Assembly (NCBI GenBank): GCA_003117195.1
Contig: BDSI01000216.1
Coordinates: 2,501-66,500 of the forward strand
Length of the DNA: 64,000 nt
DNA from: Eudorina sp. 2006-703-Eu-15
Lineage: Eukaryota > Chlorophyta > Chlorophyceae > Chlamydomonadales > Volvocaceae
Direction: 5' to 3'
Every line of letters begins with the position of its first letter. The stretch's first letter is position 1. A program made the translations under genes and the position numbers. The notes under the pieces were generated by a model. The model was not told the origin of the DNA, made no database searches, and saw nothing but the letters and a program-made list of their open reading frames with translations. This document shows, piece after piece, positions 41,901 to 54,303 of the stretch.

Positions 41901-44900
41901 GGGCGCTTAGATGGACAGAGGAGGACTTCTCTCTCCCCCCTCTCCCTGCTGCCCCTCCAACCTCTCCCCCAATGGTTTTCCAATCTCTCTCTTCCCCAAT
42001 CTCTTCCCCCCTCTTCCCTCCCTGCCCCTCTGTCCTGCAGGGCAAGCTGCTGTTCTTTATGGCGCTGGTGGCGCACTGGGTTTCGTGCCTGTGGTTCATG
42101 CTGTACCGACTGACCCATGGGTCGCTAGACTGGTCGTACGACTCCCTGGCCAACGCCAAGATCATGACCTTTTACCTGGAAGCCTACTTGCAGTCCTTCC
42201 TGCTCATGATCGGAAATGACATCAGTCCCAAGGTGTGGGTGTGGGTGTAGGTGTAGGTGTGTTTGGGTATGGGTGTGGATGTGGGTGTGGGTGTGGGTGT
42301 GGGTGTGGGTGGGGTTGGGGTGCGTGTGTGTGTAGGGGGGGGATGGAGGGGGTTGCTAGAGTCTTTGGGGTTACCATGAAAGCCCAAGTTCAGAAACGAG
42401 CCCGGATGTTTCGAGGTGGTGAGGCTATCCACTCGCGCTTGGCACAGTCTTTCCCCCAACATACCCCCCTCTTCCCCCCCCCCCCCACACACACCTCATC
42501 CGCCCCTCGCGGGTGTGTTTTAGCTTTTAGGAGCACGGGCAGCGGACGCCCATCCCTTGACCCCGCGTGTGTTATCCCTCCCCCTCAACCGTCAACTGCC
42601 ACTGTACGGCACACGACGACCCATGGGTCGCAGAACAACATCGAGCGCCTGTACTGCACTGGCATCCTGGTGATCGGCGCCTGCTTCTACGCCATCGTGG
42701 TGGGTCACATGTCGTTGCTGGTCAACAACATGAACCCGACTGCGTCGCGACACAAGTTCAAAAAGGACATCATCAACAACACCGTCAGGTGGGCATTGGT
42801 TGTTGATTTATTTGTTTGTTGGTTTTGGTTGATTGGTTGGTTGGTTGGTGGCATGCCGCGGCGGTGGCGAGACGTCCGATGCCGATGCCGATGCCGGTGG
42901 TGGGGCTAACACCGCCCAAGCCCCTCTAACACTAAGTCACAAACCCCAACGCCAACCCCCTCTCCCCCCCTTTCCTCCGCCTGCACCTCCCCCCCCCGGA
43001 TCCCCCCCACCTCCCACCCACACCCCGGTCAGGTACCTTGGAGCTCCCCGGGACATCGCAGGTCGCATCGACCAGTACTTTGACTACCTGACCACGTACT
43101 CGCACCCGGGGCCGGACGGAATGGCGCTCATCTCGCAGCTGCCCTCGTCCATGTTCCAGGTGGGGGTGGGGGTTAAATTGAGAAAAATAAATAAACCCGC
43201 AGAACGAACCCGGGCACACCCAGCATAACGCAGTATACTTACTGGGTGCGGTACCTGCAGAGCAAACGAAAAGATAGAGACTGCGCGCGGGCGCGTGGCG
43301 GCGCGGCCGCGCTGCCGCAGTGCCACAATAAGCAAACTGCGAACCCAACCCAACCCGGAAAGGACAGATACGTTACCGACCTGTGGTGGTAGACGGAGTA
43401 GCCGCGCCGCGAGCGATGTCCAGGGCCATGGCGATGCAGGGAGGGAAGCCGAGGAACGGAGTGAGCGAGGGTGGCAACAATTGCAGGGAATGACAAAAGC
43501 AAACATCAAAAAGAAGACAGTATGCGAGAATGGCGGGGCGGCAGCGCGGCGCGAAAGAGGACGGGGCGGACGAGGGGAAGTGGGATATGGGACGGGGACG
43601 GGAGGCCGTACGACATGTAAGGCATGTACGACAGGGGGAGCAAGCATGGGGCAGCCACGTTCGGGATATGGCTCCCCACCGTGCCCGGTCGTAGCGGGGC
43701 AGCCCCTGCATGTGGGGTGCCGCGTGGTGGCGTGCATAGGGCGGTCGGGCGGGCTGTGTTGGGTACGTGAGGTGCGGGGTGAGGTGCCGCGGGGGTGGGA
43801 GAGAGAGGGGCGGGGAGGCGAAGACGTCGTAACGGTTACAGGTGGGGGGGCGACACGGCCGGGCCGGCCCGGAGGCCGCGCGCCGGAGGGCACTCTCACA
43901 CGAAACCCGACGCCGGCCCGGAGGGCCTACGCAAGCGAAACCCAGGGTGGGGTGGGGGTGGGGGTGGGGGTGGGGGTGGGGGTGGCGATTGGGGCAGCTG
44001 GGCATGCGGGAGGGCGGTGCAGAGGGACAGCGGCAACGACAGGCGACCCGCGGACAGTGGGTGGGTGGGTGGGGGTCGGGAAAGGGAGCGGTTCCGTCGC
44101 ACAGGATGACGCCTACATCATCACGGCGAGCACCACAAATACGCACGAGTACCCAAGATGTGACCCATGGGCCCCGTCCCAGCAGGAGCAACCCCAGTAC
44201 ACCACTGCCTCTCCCTCCCGCCCTTTCTTTACTCCTCCCGCCCTTTCTTTACTCCTCCCGCCCTTTCTTTACTCCTCCCGCCCTTTCTTTACTCCTCCCG
44301 CCCTTTCTTTACTCCTCCCGCCCTTTCTTTACTCCTCCCGCCCTTTCCTTACTCCTCCAGCCCTTTCCTTACTCCTCCCGCCCTTTCTTTACTCCTCCCG
44401 CCCTTTCTTTACTCCTCCCGCCCTTTCTTTACTCCTCCCGCCCTTTCTTTACTCCTCCCGCCCTTTCTTTACTCCTCCCGCCCTTTCTTTACTCCTTTAC
44501 TCCTCCCGCCCTTTCTTTACTCCTCCCGCCCTTTCTTTACTCCTCCCGCCCTTTCTTTACTCCTCCCGCCCTTTCTTTACTCCTCCCGCCCTTTCTTTAC
44601 TCCTCCCGCCCTTTCTTTACTCCTCCCGCCCTTTCTTTACTCCTCCCGCCCTTTCCTTACTCCTCCAGCCCTTTCCTTACTCCTCCCGCCCTTGCCCTCC
44701 CTTTCCTTCCTCCCCCCTCCCCCCCCTCCCCCCTCCCTCCCCCGGCCCTCCCCTCCCCTCCAGGACATCGCCATTTGGATGTACCGCGACTTGGTGACCA
44801 AGGTGCCGCTGTTCAAGGAGTGCGAGCCCGCCTTCATCGCGCAGCTTGTCATCCGGCTGCGGCTGGCGGTGTTCCTGCCCTCGGAGGTCATCTTCCGGAT

Positions 44901-47739
44901 CGGGGACGTCGGCCACGAAATGTACTTCATCACAAAGGTGGGCTCTCGAGGGGGCGGGTTGGTGGGCGTTGGCGTTGGTGTTTTGGGGAGGCGGGGGAGG
45001 AGGGATTGCGGAGGTGGGGGCCGCGGGGGAGGAGGGAGGGTGGCGTGTGGGGTGGAGTGGGGGTATGGTGTGGTACAGGGAAACCTGCCCCGACTACACC
45101 CGGTCCGGCGACAAAATCTTGTCAGCGGTTATGGTGTGTTATGGGGAGAGAGACTCATGGGTCGGCGGGTGTGTGCGACCCATGGGTCGGCGTGTTTAGT
45201 CGGCGCCCTTTGGTTGCTTGCTGCGGCCGTGGACGGATCCATGGGTCGGTGCAGGGACTCCTCGGCACCATTACAGCAATGACGAATGACGGTTGTCATA
45301 ACGGTTGCGACCGCACGCAGCATTACACGCGCCGCCCTGACCCTGACCCTGAACTTCCTGTACTCCCCCCTCAGGGTCACGTGGCCGTACACAACGACAA
45401 CGGTGAGATGCTGGCCATCCTCCACAAGGGCGGCTTCTTCGGGGAGCTGGCGCTGCTGGCCACCGCCCGCCGCACCGCCCAGTGCGTGGCGCTGTGTCAC
45501 TGCGACCTGACGCTGCTGATGGCGCACGACCTGGTGGCGGCGATGAAGGACTTCCCCGACTCGGCGGAGAAGGTGCGGGAGGGCGGGGCGGGGCGGGGCC
45601 GGGGGGTCGGAGGGTGGGTGGGTGGATCTTTGGATGGGGTGTGGGTGGATGAGGCTGGGGGTAGGGTGAGGGTTGCGCTCTTTTTCCCCCCTTCAACCCT
45701 CAACCCTACTTCCCTCCCCCTCCATACATACGCAAGTCCCTTCTCCTCCTCCCCTCCCCCTCCCCCGCCCCCACACGCACACATGGACATCCAGTCATAC
45801 CTCCGCTTCCGCAACCATTCACTGCGCCAACTCCCCTCAACCCCGCTCTAATGCCCTCATTCCCCTACCCCCACCCCCCCCAACCCACCCTCCACCTCCC
45901 CCAACCCCCCAACCCCCACATACTCATATGCCGTCTTGTCGGTAGGGCCTGCTGGGGCTTGCCCTGGTCGGTAAACACCGTCGATCCCTTTTCGGGGTCT
46001 GCTGAAACGTTCATTCATTCCTTCATTCAATACACCCTCCACCGCCACCATCCGCTCGCCAAGCCCCCTCACCCCCTCCCTAACCCCCTAATTCCCTACC
46101 CCCCAACCCAACCCATGCCCCCACCCACCCACACACACACACACACACACATACACATACACATACACACACACCCAGGTCCGCGCGCACGCGGTCAAGC
46201 GCCTGAACGACATGCAGACAGCCGGCAAGGTCGCCCGCGAGGCGCACTCGTACCCGGCCCCCCGCCACCTCAAGAAGCTCAATCCGGCGGCGGCGGAGGC
46301 GGAGGAGCAGGCGGCGGCGGGTCTGGGCGGCCCCGGCAGCCCCGGCCCCGGCGGCGGCGCCATCGGCAGCCCGGCGTTGGGCGGCATGGGCGGCGGCCCC
46401 GGCGGAGGCGGAGGCGGAGGCGGAGGCCTGGGGCTGGGCCTGGCTGGGACGAGCAGCCTGTCCCCTCTGCTGACCGCGGGCCCCGGCGGCGGCGGCGGCG
46501 GTGGCGGTGGCTGGGACGGCGGCGGAGGCGGCGGGGAGAGGATGGCGCTTCCGCCCACATCGTCCGGCACCGGGGTAAGAGGGGAGGGGGAGGGGGAGTC
46601 TGGGTGTTTGGATTGGGGAAGGGTGGTTGCATTGGAGTGCGGGGGCCCCGGGTGCACTGGGTGGGGGAGTCGACTAGCAGACAAACCTGACAGTGCGGCC
46701 TCCTGATATGAGATGGAGACCCCCTGGAGTCCCTCTTAACCCGCTTGAACCCCTCAATTACCCCGCCTCGTGTATGCGTGTATTGATGTGTGTAATGAGA
46801 AGCCCACCGTGTATTGATGTGTGTGTGTGTGTGTGTGGTGTGCGCAGGACGGAGCGTCCGTCCCTGGAGCGGCGACTGGCGCCGCCGCCGCCGGCGGCGC
46901 TGGCGGCGGCGGCGGCGGCGCCGGGCCGGGGCTGGCTGCCGCCGACGCCTCCGCGGACTTATCCGCTAGCACGCTGCAGTTGGTGGAGCAGGTGCAGGCC
47001 ACCATCACGCGGCTCACCGGCAAGATCGAGGCGCTGCAGGTGGGCTGGAGTTGGGTGGTTTTAGGGGATGTATGGGTTTTACAGGTTGGGTTTTAGAGGT
47101 TGGTCGTTGTTGGATGTGGGGCAGGTTTTGGCGTAGAGTTTGGCGTTGGTTGGGGTGAAGATCATCCATCGTTTGGGTATTGGCTGTGTGGGGAATAAGG
47201 CGGAGGGGTTGGAGGGGCTTTGGTCTGTTTGAGATTTGGTTCGGGGCGGTTTTGGGGCGGTTTGCCCGAAACAAAATAAACCAAACCACGCCTCGACTGC
47301 GCGGCGTCTGAGCATGCTGCTCAGCATGATCCATGAGCGCATTGTTTTCTGCTGGGTTGGCGGACGGATGGGGTCCATGCCGGGGAGGGAGGGAGGTTGG
47401 AATGGGGGGGCAGGGAGGCCGCCTGACCGACCGACCCACGGTTCCGAATACGGCACGGTACGGTACGGTAGCTTGCTCTCTACGTTTCACTTCCGGCCGT
47501 CGCCCCTCCCTTAATCACCCACCTTATTACCTCATGCACTCAAATTGCTCCCGCCCGCCGGCCCGCCCGCTCGCCCGCCTCTCCCCCAGGGCAAGATGGG
47601 CAAGATCCACACCCGCCTCGGCCGCGTGGAGGCCAACCCAAACATCTTCAACCCGGGGCCGCCGATGGGCGGCATGGCGGGCGACCCCGGTGGCGCCGGC
47701 AAGAACATCTTTGACGTGGACTTTGCGGGTGGCATGTAG
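38912..47739 (+). CDS. Voltage-gated channel with C-terminal cyclic-nucleotide-binding domain, 11 exons
   Basis: Plasma- or ciliary-membrane cation channel of the CNG/HCN/EAG superfamily. Exons 38912-39080, 39162-39510, 40464-40647, 42041-42232, 42634-42788, 43033-43159, 44764-44937, 45375-45572, 46179-46574, 46848-47039, 47590-47739. Sum 2286 nt, 761 aa, all phases close. S1 about 100-117, S2 134-152, S3 174-193. S4 (204-222, LLRTPRLLRLGRLLRYFDRM) keeps spaced arginines. S5 237-255, pore 277-295, S6 305-330, C-linker 331-392. cNMP-binding domain about 400-515, with phosphate-binding cassette FFGELALLATARRTA (471-485). The filter region reads LLMIGNDIS instead of TxGYGD, so K+ selectivity should not be assumed. 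The tail (517-761) is Gly/Pro-rich, then has a coiled-coil-like LQLVEQVQATITRLTGKIEALQ (about 691-712) that could mediate oligomerisation. Introns hold large minisatellites. Confidence 0.93.
41284..41860. repeat. (CCACCACCACCACGA)n minisatellite in channel intron 3
   Basis: About 570 bp of 15-bp units (CCACCACCACCACGA) mixed with CACCACG and CAACCA runs, inside the intron 40648-42040. Its left neighbour (40650-40870) is G-rich simple sequence. Confidence 0.92.
44213..44692. repeat. ~24 copies of a 20-mer in channel intron 6
   Basis: Unit CCTCCCGCCCTTTCTTTACT, nearly identical throughout the intron 43160-44763. It has a C variant (TTTCCTTACTCCTCCAG) repeated near both ends and one internal TTTACTCC slip at about 44490-44505. 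The sense strand is pyrimidine-rich and ends about 70 bp before the acceptor at 44763. Confidence 0.95.
45945..46020 (+). repeat. 77-bp dispersed element C, copy 2
   Basis: GGGCCTGCTGGGGCTTGCCC, then CACCGTCGATCCCTTTTCGG and GAAACGTTCATTCATTC. It matches 17688-17764 with about nine substitutions or indels. Lies in channel intron 8 (45573-46178), sense. Confidence 0.85.
46128..46178. repeat. (AC)n microsatellite abutting a splice acceptor
   Basis: ACAC and ATACACAT units run directly into the CACCCAG acceptor of exon 46179-46574, standing in for the usual pyrimidine tract. Confidence 0.9.
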
Positions 47740-49548
47740 AGGGTGTAGAGGGTGCGGGTACTTCGGGCAGAGCCGCGCCCTCGCCTCCCCCTCCCTCCGC
47801 CATGCTGCTCCGGGGGGTCGGTAGAGGCGGGTCAAGAACTTGAGATGGAGGCGAGCCGCGCCCCCACCCCGTCCCCGCAATCGCCACGCGCACAAAGAGG
47901 GGGTGGGCAGGGGGGTAAATAAAACTGCCCCCGAGAGCGGCGGGTGCCCCCGATGTCCGATGTCTGATCCCCACCACCACCACCACCACCACCGACGTCC
48001 GCGGCATCGATACAGGCAGGGGAGTCCGGCGATGGGTTGGCAAGCAGCCGTGTGACTGAGCAGCTTGGTATGGTACGGCGCCATCGCGCATTGTACGGTA
48101 TTGAACACGGTGTTTTTTCGGTACCGGTATTGTCGACGGAGCCAAACCCGCGGTCCATCTGTCTGTCTGCCAGTCATTCATTCTGTCAGACACCGAAACA
48201 TGGTGCCGGCGGTGTGCTGGCGGGCAGACAGGGTCGCTGGGGACAGGGCTTGGCTCCCAACTGGGCTCGAATCAAAGAGGAGCGAAGGCCGGAGACGTTT
48301 GGAGAGGAAGATTCCAGAAGGGAAGGGAAGGCTCTTTGCCCTCCTGCTTTTTTATTTGTGCTTTTTTTCAAACACGAGAAAGTGCCGTACGACGGGTACG
48401 ACGAGTACGAATGCCAAGAGGAAGATCTGGGAGCGGGGAGTGAGTTTTGAGGTGCGGGTGTGGGTGTGGGTGTGTGTCTGGGCCCGTGGGGTGGGGTTGG
48501 GGGAGGTGGGGGAAAAGGTGGAGGAGCGGGTGTTGTGCCCCGTTTGTTTCCTCTCCTCCTCCTCGCCCATCCGCGTGGCCTGAAGGTCGCCACCCAGCAC
48601 CTAGCACACCCACACCCAGCACATCCGCACCCACACCAGACAATATGGAGCGCTCCTTTTATATATTTCAAACATCAGTTGACGGGGCCGGGGCAGCCGC
48701 GGAGGAGCCTGGCGGCCTGGGGGGTGCCGCAGCCGGCACTGCGGGCCGCGTGGTGGTGAGGGGTAGCGGACGATGAGGCGTTGGAAGAGGGTGAGGCGTT
48801 GGAAGGGAGGGAGGGAGGGGGGAAGGGAGGGATCAGAAGTCAGGGAGGAAGATGCGCGGAAGGAGCTGGGGGCATTGCGAGCTAGCTGGCGGTGTGTGTG
48901 TCTGGCGGGGTGTTGCAGGAGCTCTCCAGGGGGGGTGGGGGCGGCAGCCGCCGGCGGGCCGTAAGGCCCGTAAGACCAACGGAGCGGCATTGCGAGAGTC
49001 CTGTGGAGATCTCTTCATACGGGAAGGTGTAGTGTCGTACAAGCAATTGCTCTTGTACACGCAAGTTTTATGCTGGGTAGGGCCCAAATGGCTCATGATG
49101 CGCACGCAGGCGTGTACGGTACGGTATGTACGTACGGCAATGTGCGGATTGTACGGAATATTTATTTGGGTCGAATTGAGGGTCGCATTCGAGGGACGCA
49201 GGAGAGCCAAGGCCTGCTGTACATGCACACCGAGCGACCGACCCGTGGGTCAATGTCGGCGCAGGCTCGAGGGCGCGTTAGGGCAGGATGCAATATCTGG
49301 CATCGGAGGGTTAGGTACTGGGTAATAAGGTGATGGGTTTGCGGCCCGATGGGGGAAGGTGAAGTGCACCCGTGTGAATCCGGGACTGGTCAGCGGCGGG
49401 TATCCGGCTTGTCGTACAGGCGCTCGGTACGGCAGGTGGTACGGCAAGATCAACGTCACGATTTTGAGCGTCGTCGCGTGGTAGGCACACACATTTGGGA
49501 TCCGTTGCATCGGGGCCTCTTATGCTTTCTATCTAATCTCGCAGGAAG

Positions 49549-49635
49549 CGGGGACTTTTGACGTGAGCTCAATCTCGCAGCGGGGACTTTTGACGTGAGC
49601 TCAATCTCGCAGCGGGGACTTTTGACGTGAGCTCA
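49549..49635. repeat. Three tandem copies of a 32-bp unit
   Basis: Units begin CGGGGACTTTTGACGTGAGC and end TCAATCTCGCAG; copies 1-3 are almost identical. Intergenic. Confidence 0.88.
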
Positions 49636-52600
49636 GTCGGGACGTGAATTGTATCATGACTAAGTGATTGCACGTGCTGGAATGGTAAGACGCGAGACGG
49701 GTTTTGAGTGTGCGCTTGCGTGTGGAAGGAACTGTGTACGACATCTCGTGGCGCATGGCGCATCCGCGTCGGAGGGTGTGTGTGTGTGGGGGGGGGGGGA
49801 GACGGTGAATGTGAGGGACGGGGCCAAACTAGAGATGGATATGCGTGTGTGTTTTGGGGGGAGGGGAAGGGGGAAGGTTATTCGTATATACGCCATGGCG
49901 GTAACCGGTATGTACTACAACGCGCTGCGGGGGGTTGCACGGGAGGGTTTGCGGGGGGTGGGGGCGTTGGCGGTCGCTCTCCTGGCGTGGCTGGTAGGAT
50001 GGAGGCTGTTGTGAGGGTGGGGGTCGCCAGTCTGGTTTTGCTTTAGGTGGAGCAGACAGTCGACCAAGACAGGGTGACCGGGTGAAGTGCGAGACCGACC
50101 CGCGGGTCGGATCCGCGACCTGCGGGTCGGTTCCGCGACCCGCGGGCCGCCAGGCGCACCGCACCGCACCTCACCGTCGTGACGGAGGGCGCCGCCGCCG
50201 TAACATTACGGTTTGCGTGTGTGGAAGGGGGAGGAGGGAGGGGACAGGGAAGGGCGGGTGGGGGGCTGTAATTCTTGGGCTGGCTCTACCCGGCCACGGG
50301 CATCGTTGGATGGCTGTGGCCGGGTAGTTTTTGCTGCTGCTGCTGCAACTCAGTGGCAAGGCGCCATGACCACCATAACCACCTCCATGGCCTGCCCGGT
50401 GGGTGACCGATTGCTCGTTTCATGCGCGGGGAGGGGGATGGGCGCTGATCCCCCACGGACTGCATCCCATTTCGATGGCCGCCTAGAGCAAAGTTGAGCT
50501 GAGTTGAGCTGAGTTGCTCAGAGCTGAGCTGAGCGGGATTGTGTGTGTGTGGGTGAGTCTCGAGGTTGGATCCCCCCGGCCACGGCCCGGGCTCGTGTCG
50601 TCTATTTCGCTTCATTTCGTTTGTCCCTGCCTGCTGTCCGTGTCGTACATAGGATTTGCCGTACAATCCTGGCATACACACACAAGCACAAGCAAAACAC
50701 ATGCATGCACGCGCGCGCTCGCGCGTTCGTACTACATACAGCCCCTCCAGCCGAATAACCCCTCCGCGCGCGGCGGGGGTCACGCGGGGGCATGGCGGCG
50801 CCCCCGCGGCGGAAGGCCTTGGAGGGAGGCAGGCGCGGCGCACATACAACGCAACTTCTTCCTCGTCAGCATGCCCTTCACTGTGAATGTTCGCCGCCAA
50901 GTTCTTTCGTTACTGCAGGCCACTGTCCTGCCCGGGCCACTGTTGCGCACACGTGGAAGGGGTCCGTTGACCGTTGGCGGTTGAGATTCGACTCATTCGC
51001 GGTGGCTCCATGGCTGGCTGCGATGCGGTTGGTTGGTTGGTTGGTTGGTTGCGGTTCACCTCGTCCGGGCGGATGCGTCCGAGGCGCCCTAGAGAAATCC
51101 TTTTGTTTATTCGAGCGACGAGGCGAGGCAGCGAATATCTGGTTTCGGAGCAGGGGGGGAAGCAGGGAGGCCTTGTGTACACAGGTTTGTGCCGTACGGC
51201 AGGCCGTTGGGTGCAGTGCGGAGCAACCGACATGCGTGTGTATGTGTGTATGTTCAGTTGGGAGTGCGGAGCGGGGCCTGGCCGACACAGGCCGGAGGGG
51301 CGAAGGGGGTGGGGCCCCAGACATGGCCCCGTGACGTGTTGGACACGCACGCTCGTCCCGCCCGGGTCTGTGTCTGTCTGTCTGTCTGTCTTTGCACGGA
51401 TGTTCAACGCGTGTGTGTGTGCGGATGCATGGGCGTGTGTGTTTGGTGTGGGCGTGTGTGTTGGTCCCGGGGCAGGGCGGGGCGGGGCAGGGGTGCGCGA
51501 CACCTGCAGTGCTCTCACCGTGTAGGTGTAGGTGTAGGCCCCAACACTGCCCGTGTGCTTGAATTGTGTGCCGGATACCCGATACCCACCCGGAAAATAA
51601 TCGTTTTGAGAAGCCTTCGGTGAAGGAGGAACGCTGAAGTTCAGGCGCGTTTTCGCGCGCTTTTGGGTGTCGGTGTCGGTGTCGGTGCGTCGCGGACCAC
51701 GACCAGCGGGTGAGGGTCGGCTGCCTTGAGCCACACGAACTAGTACTACTACTACTACTACTACCACAACGTTGTGCAAAGAGAACTGAGCCGCCGCACC
51801 ACAATGTTGTGCGTGCGGGCGGCCGATCCTCGCGTTTGTTATCGCAATGTACCCACCTGCAAGCAAAACACGTGTGTGCGGGCGGGCGGGCGGGCGGGCG
51901 GGTGATCCGCTCGTTGGTACCGGCATGCGAGCAAAACGTCATGTACGTGTCGCCAGCACCGCCGGTGACGTCTAAAGATAAGGCAGACTAACGTGCATGG
52001 GCGTTGTGTTGAATGAGAAACCAACCCGGCCAGGACCGCCCATGGGTGCGTGTGTGTGTGTGTGTGTGCGCGTGTGCGTGTGTGTATGTGTGTTTCGTGG
52101 CTCAGCTACTCGGGGGTGGCTCATATCTGGCCGGCCCTCAATGAGAGTGAAGGCTCCTCGTGTCGTACCTCTTCGGATCGTGGGCGGGACGTCACAGCAA
52201 AATCCATCTAATAGCGATGATAACAACATTGAAATAAATTAACAAACAAAATCCATCGATCGGCGGGACCGCCTGAAGGGAAACCTTCCGGGGCTGCTGC
52301 AGCCCGACGCATATTGGGTCCCAAGCGGGCGGGACGTGCTTGCAGCATCCCCCCTCCCCACGTGCCGTACGTCGTCGTACAACCGCACCACGTCACGCGC
52401 CGTCGCGTGGGGCCGCGCGGCCCCGGGCGCCGTACGTACTCGACGGTTGTAATGGCTGTGTTTGGGGCCCTCTTTGGTTTTGGGTGTTGCTGCCGATACA
52501 GCAGATGATGATGGTGGTGGTGGCTGGGGTCGTGGTGGGGGTGGCGGTGGGGTGGTGGTGCTGGGGGTGGGGCATGGGGGTGTGACACTTATGCCGGGTT

Positions 52601-54249
52601 TTGGCAGTTCGCATTCCGCGTGTGGCGGATGTGGTGTGGGGTGACACAAAGCTGGAACAACCTTGTTTCTGTAGGGTTTTACTTCAGCGCTGTTAGTTAC
52701 TGAAACTGGTGCGTATGCACGTAATGCATGAGGAGGGGGACGGGGGTGGTGGGCCCCACGCATGCTGCTTGCTGGTCGCGCGGGTGATGCATCGGAAATG
52801 GCGGGCTGCTGCGTGGCTCATTTCTTAATGTGGTACGACGTTGTACGACGACGATACGGGTCGTACCGAGAAGCGGGATCCAGCAGGTTCTCGGCGGTTC
52901 GGTGGCGGTGGTGTATCGTTGATGTGTAAGTCTTGATTGTCACGAGGCGACATGGACACGGTTCTCTGCTCGACAAGTAAGCATAGCGTGTGTATATGCA
53001 TGTGTTGCTGTTGCTGTGTGTGGTAGGTAGGTAGGCAACTCTGTACCTGGTGATGCAAGCAGTTTGGCGGTGTTGATGTGAATCGTGTCGGTGCAGAGGA
53101 GGCGTGGTGACGGGTATCTTCCTTGTTCTCGTTGTCCTTCGTTTGTCTTCGGCAGGTCTCGATGATCAATTATCAATATATGTCTTACGTGCTACACGAC
53201 GCCGAATCTCTTCCGGCCACCGTTGGTACCTTCAGGTTCCTCTACCTGCTTTCTGACCCCATCGGAAGTGATCCATCGGGGCACTGCCGCCCCTCGAACC
53301 CACCTCACCCATTCACCTCCAGCTGCGGAGGGCTGCGTCCAGCTGCGTTAGGGCTGCCGTCAGCTAACAACGGAGGACGAGCAGTGGTAAATCGGGTTAT
53401 CGGTTACTGGGTAATGCATGCGGCAACCCCCGACCGCGACGTCGAGGGGCCTTCCCATGTTACCTCACCAGCACCAGCACCCGCACCAGCACACGGACCC
53501 GCAATCCGCCCAGGGCCCAGGGCAAAACCACCGGCCGGCAACAGCAGAGCCGAGAGCGCGAGAGGGGCGCGCTGGTTAGTCGGCCGCAGTTCATGCAACC
53601 CTGTCATTCATTGTCTTACAAGTTGGGGGCACGGCATCGAAAGGTGCGCTGAAGGGATGGCCTTCCGGCACCGAAGAACGGCTCCCTCCCCCCTCCCCGC
53701 CTCCCTCCGCCCACCCTCCGTCCCTCCGCCCCTCCCTCCCTCCCTCCCGTTGAAGGTCCAACCCTCCAGCTGAGGTGATTCCCTCCTCCGTCTCCCCCCT
53801 CTCCTCTCCCTTCGTAATCCCCCCCGGGAGAAGTCCGAGATAGCTTAGGCACCCCACGTCACCTCGCCCCGCTCCGTCCCGCACCCCGGCCGCCAGCCTC
53901 CGCCCCCACCACTTCCTCGATCCTCACACTCGGCACGCACGAAGCACCCCCCGCCCCCACCCCGCCGGTTCCCCAATCCTTACCCCGCCAGTGGAACCCT
54001 CGGCACCTGCCTCCCAACCTAACCCTAACCCGCACACGACAGTGGGCAAAGCACGTGGGGCAAACGGCGTGGGAGCGCTGCGGCGGCGGCCGTGTGGGGT
54101 GCGAGCGTGTGTGACGGACGGCCCGAGGCCTTAGGCCCTGCTCCGGCTCCGCCACACGCCTCTCCAACTCCTTCCCTCAACTCCGCCTCTCAACCCCGTC
54201 CAGTCCCGTCGCGTCCCATCCCGACGTCCCCAAAGCTCCGCGGCTGGGT

Positions 54250-54303
54250 GGATGTAGGAACTGGGTGGACAGATTTGAACTGCGCTGCTGCCAGAGCATA
54301 AGT
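54250..54303 (-). repeat. Intronic module A, copy in 3' flank of the 54.4-57.1 kb gene
   Basis: Plus strand: GATGTAGGAACTGGGTGGAC, then AGATTTGAACTGCGCTGCTG and CCAGAGC. It lies 60 bp past the stop codon of the minus-strand gene; the left and right halves are both well kept. Confidence 0.75.

Noticed and set aside
40608..42165. Trp/Val/Gly-rich minus-strand frames of up to 394 codons
   Set aside because: Shadows of the CCACCACCACCACGA minisatellite in a channel intron whose flanking exons are certain.
44213..44692. CRISPR-like array of regular 20-bp repeats
   Set aside because: Units are head-to-tail with no unique spacers, in a eukaryotic intron. It is a minisatellite.
50878..51942. 354-codon and 338-codon minus frames
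   Set aside because: Ala/Pro/Thr/His-rich translations of GC-rich intergenic DNA with GT repeats; two overlapping frames look equally coding, which argues for chance.
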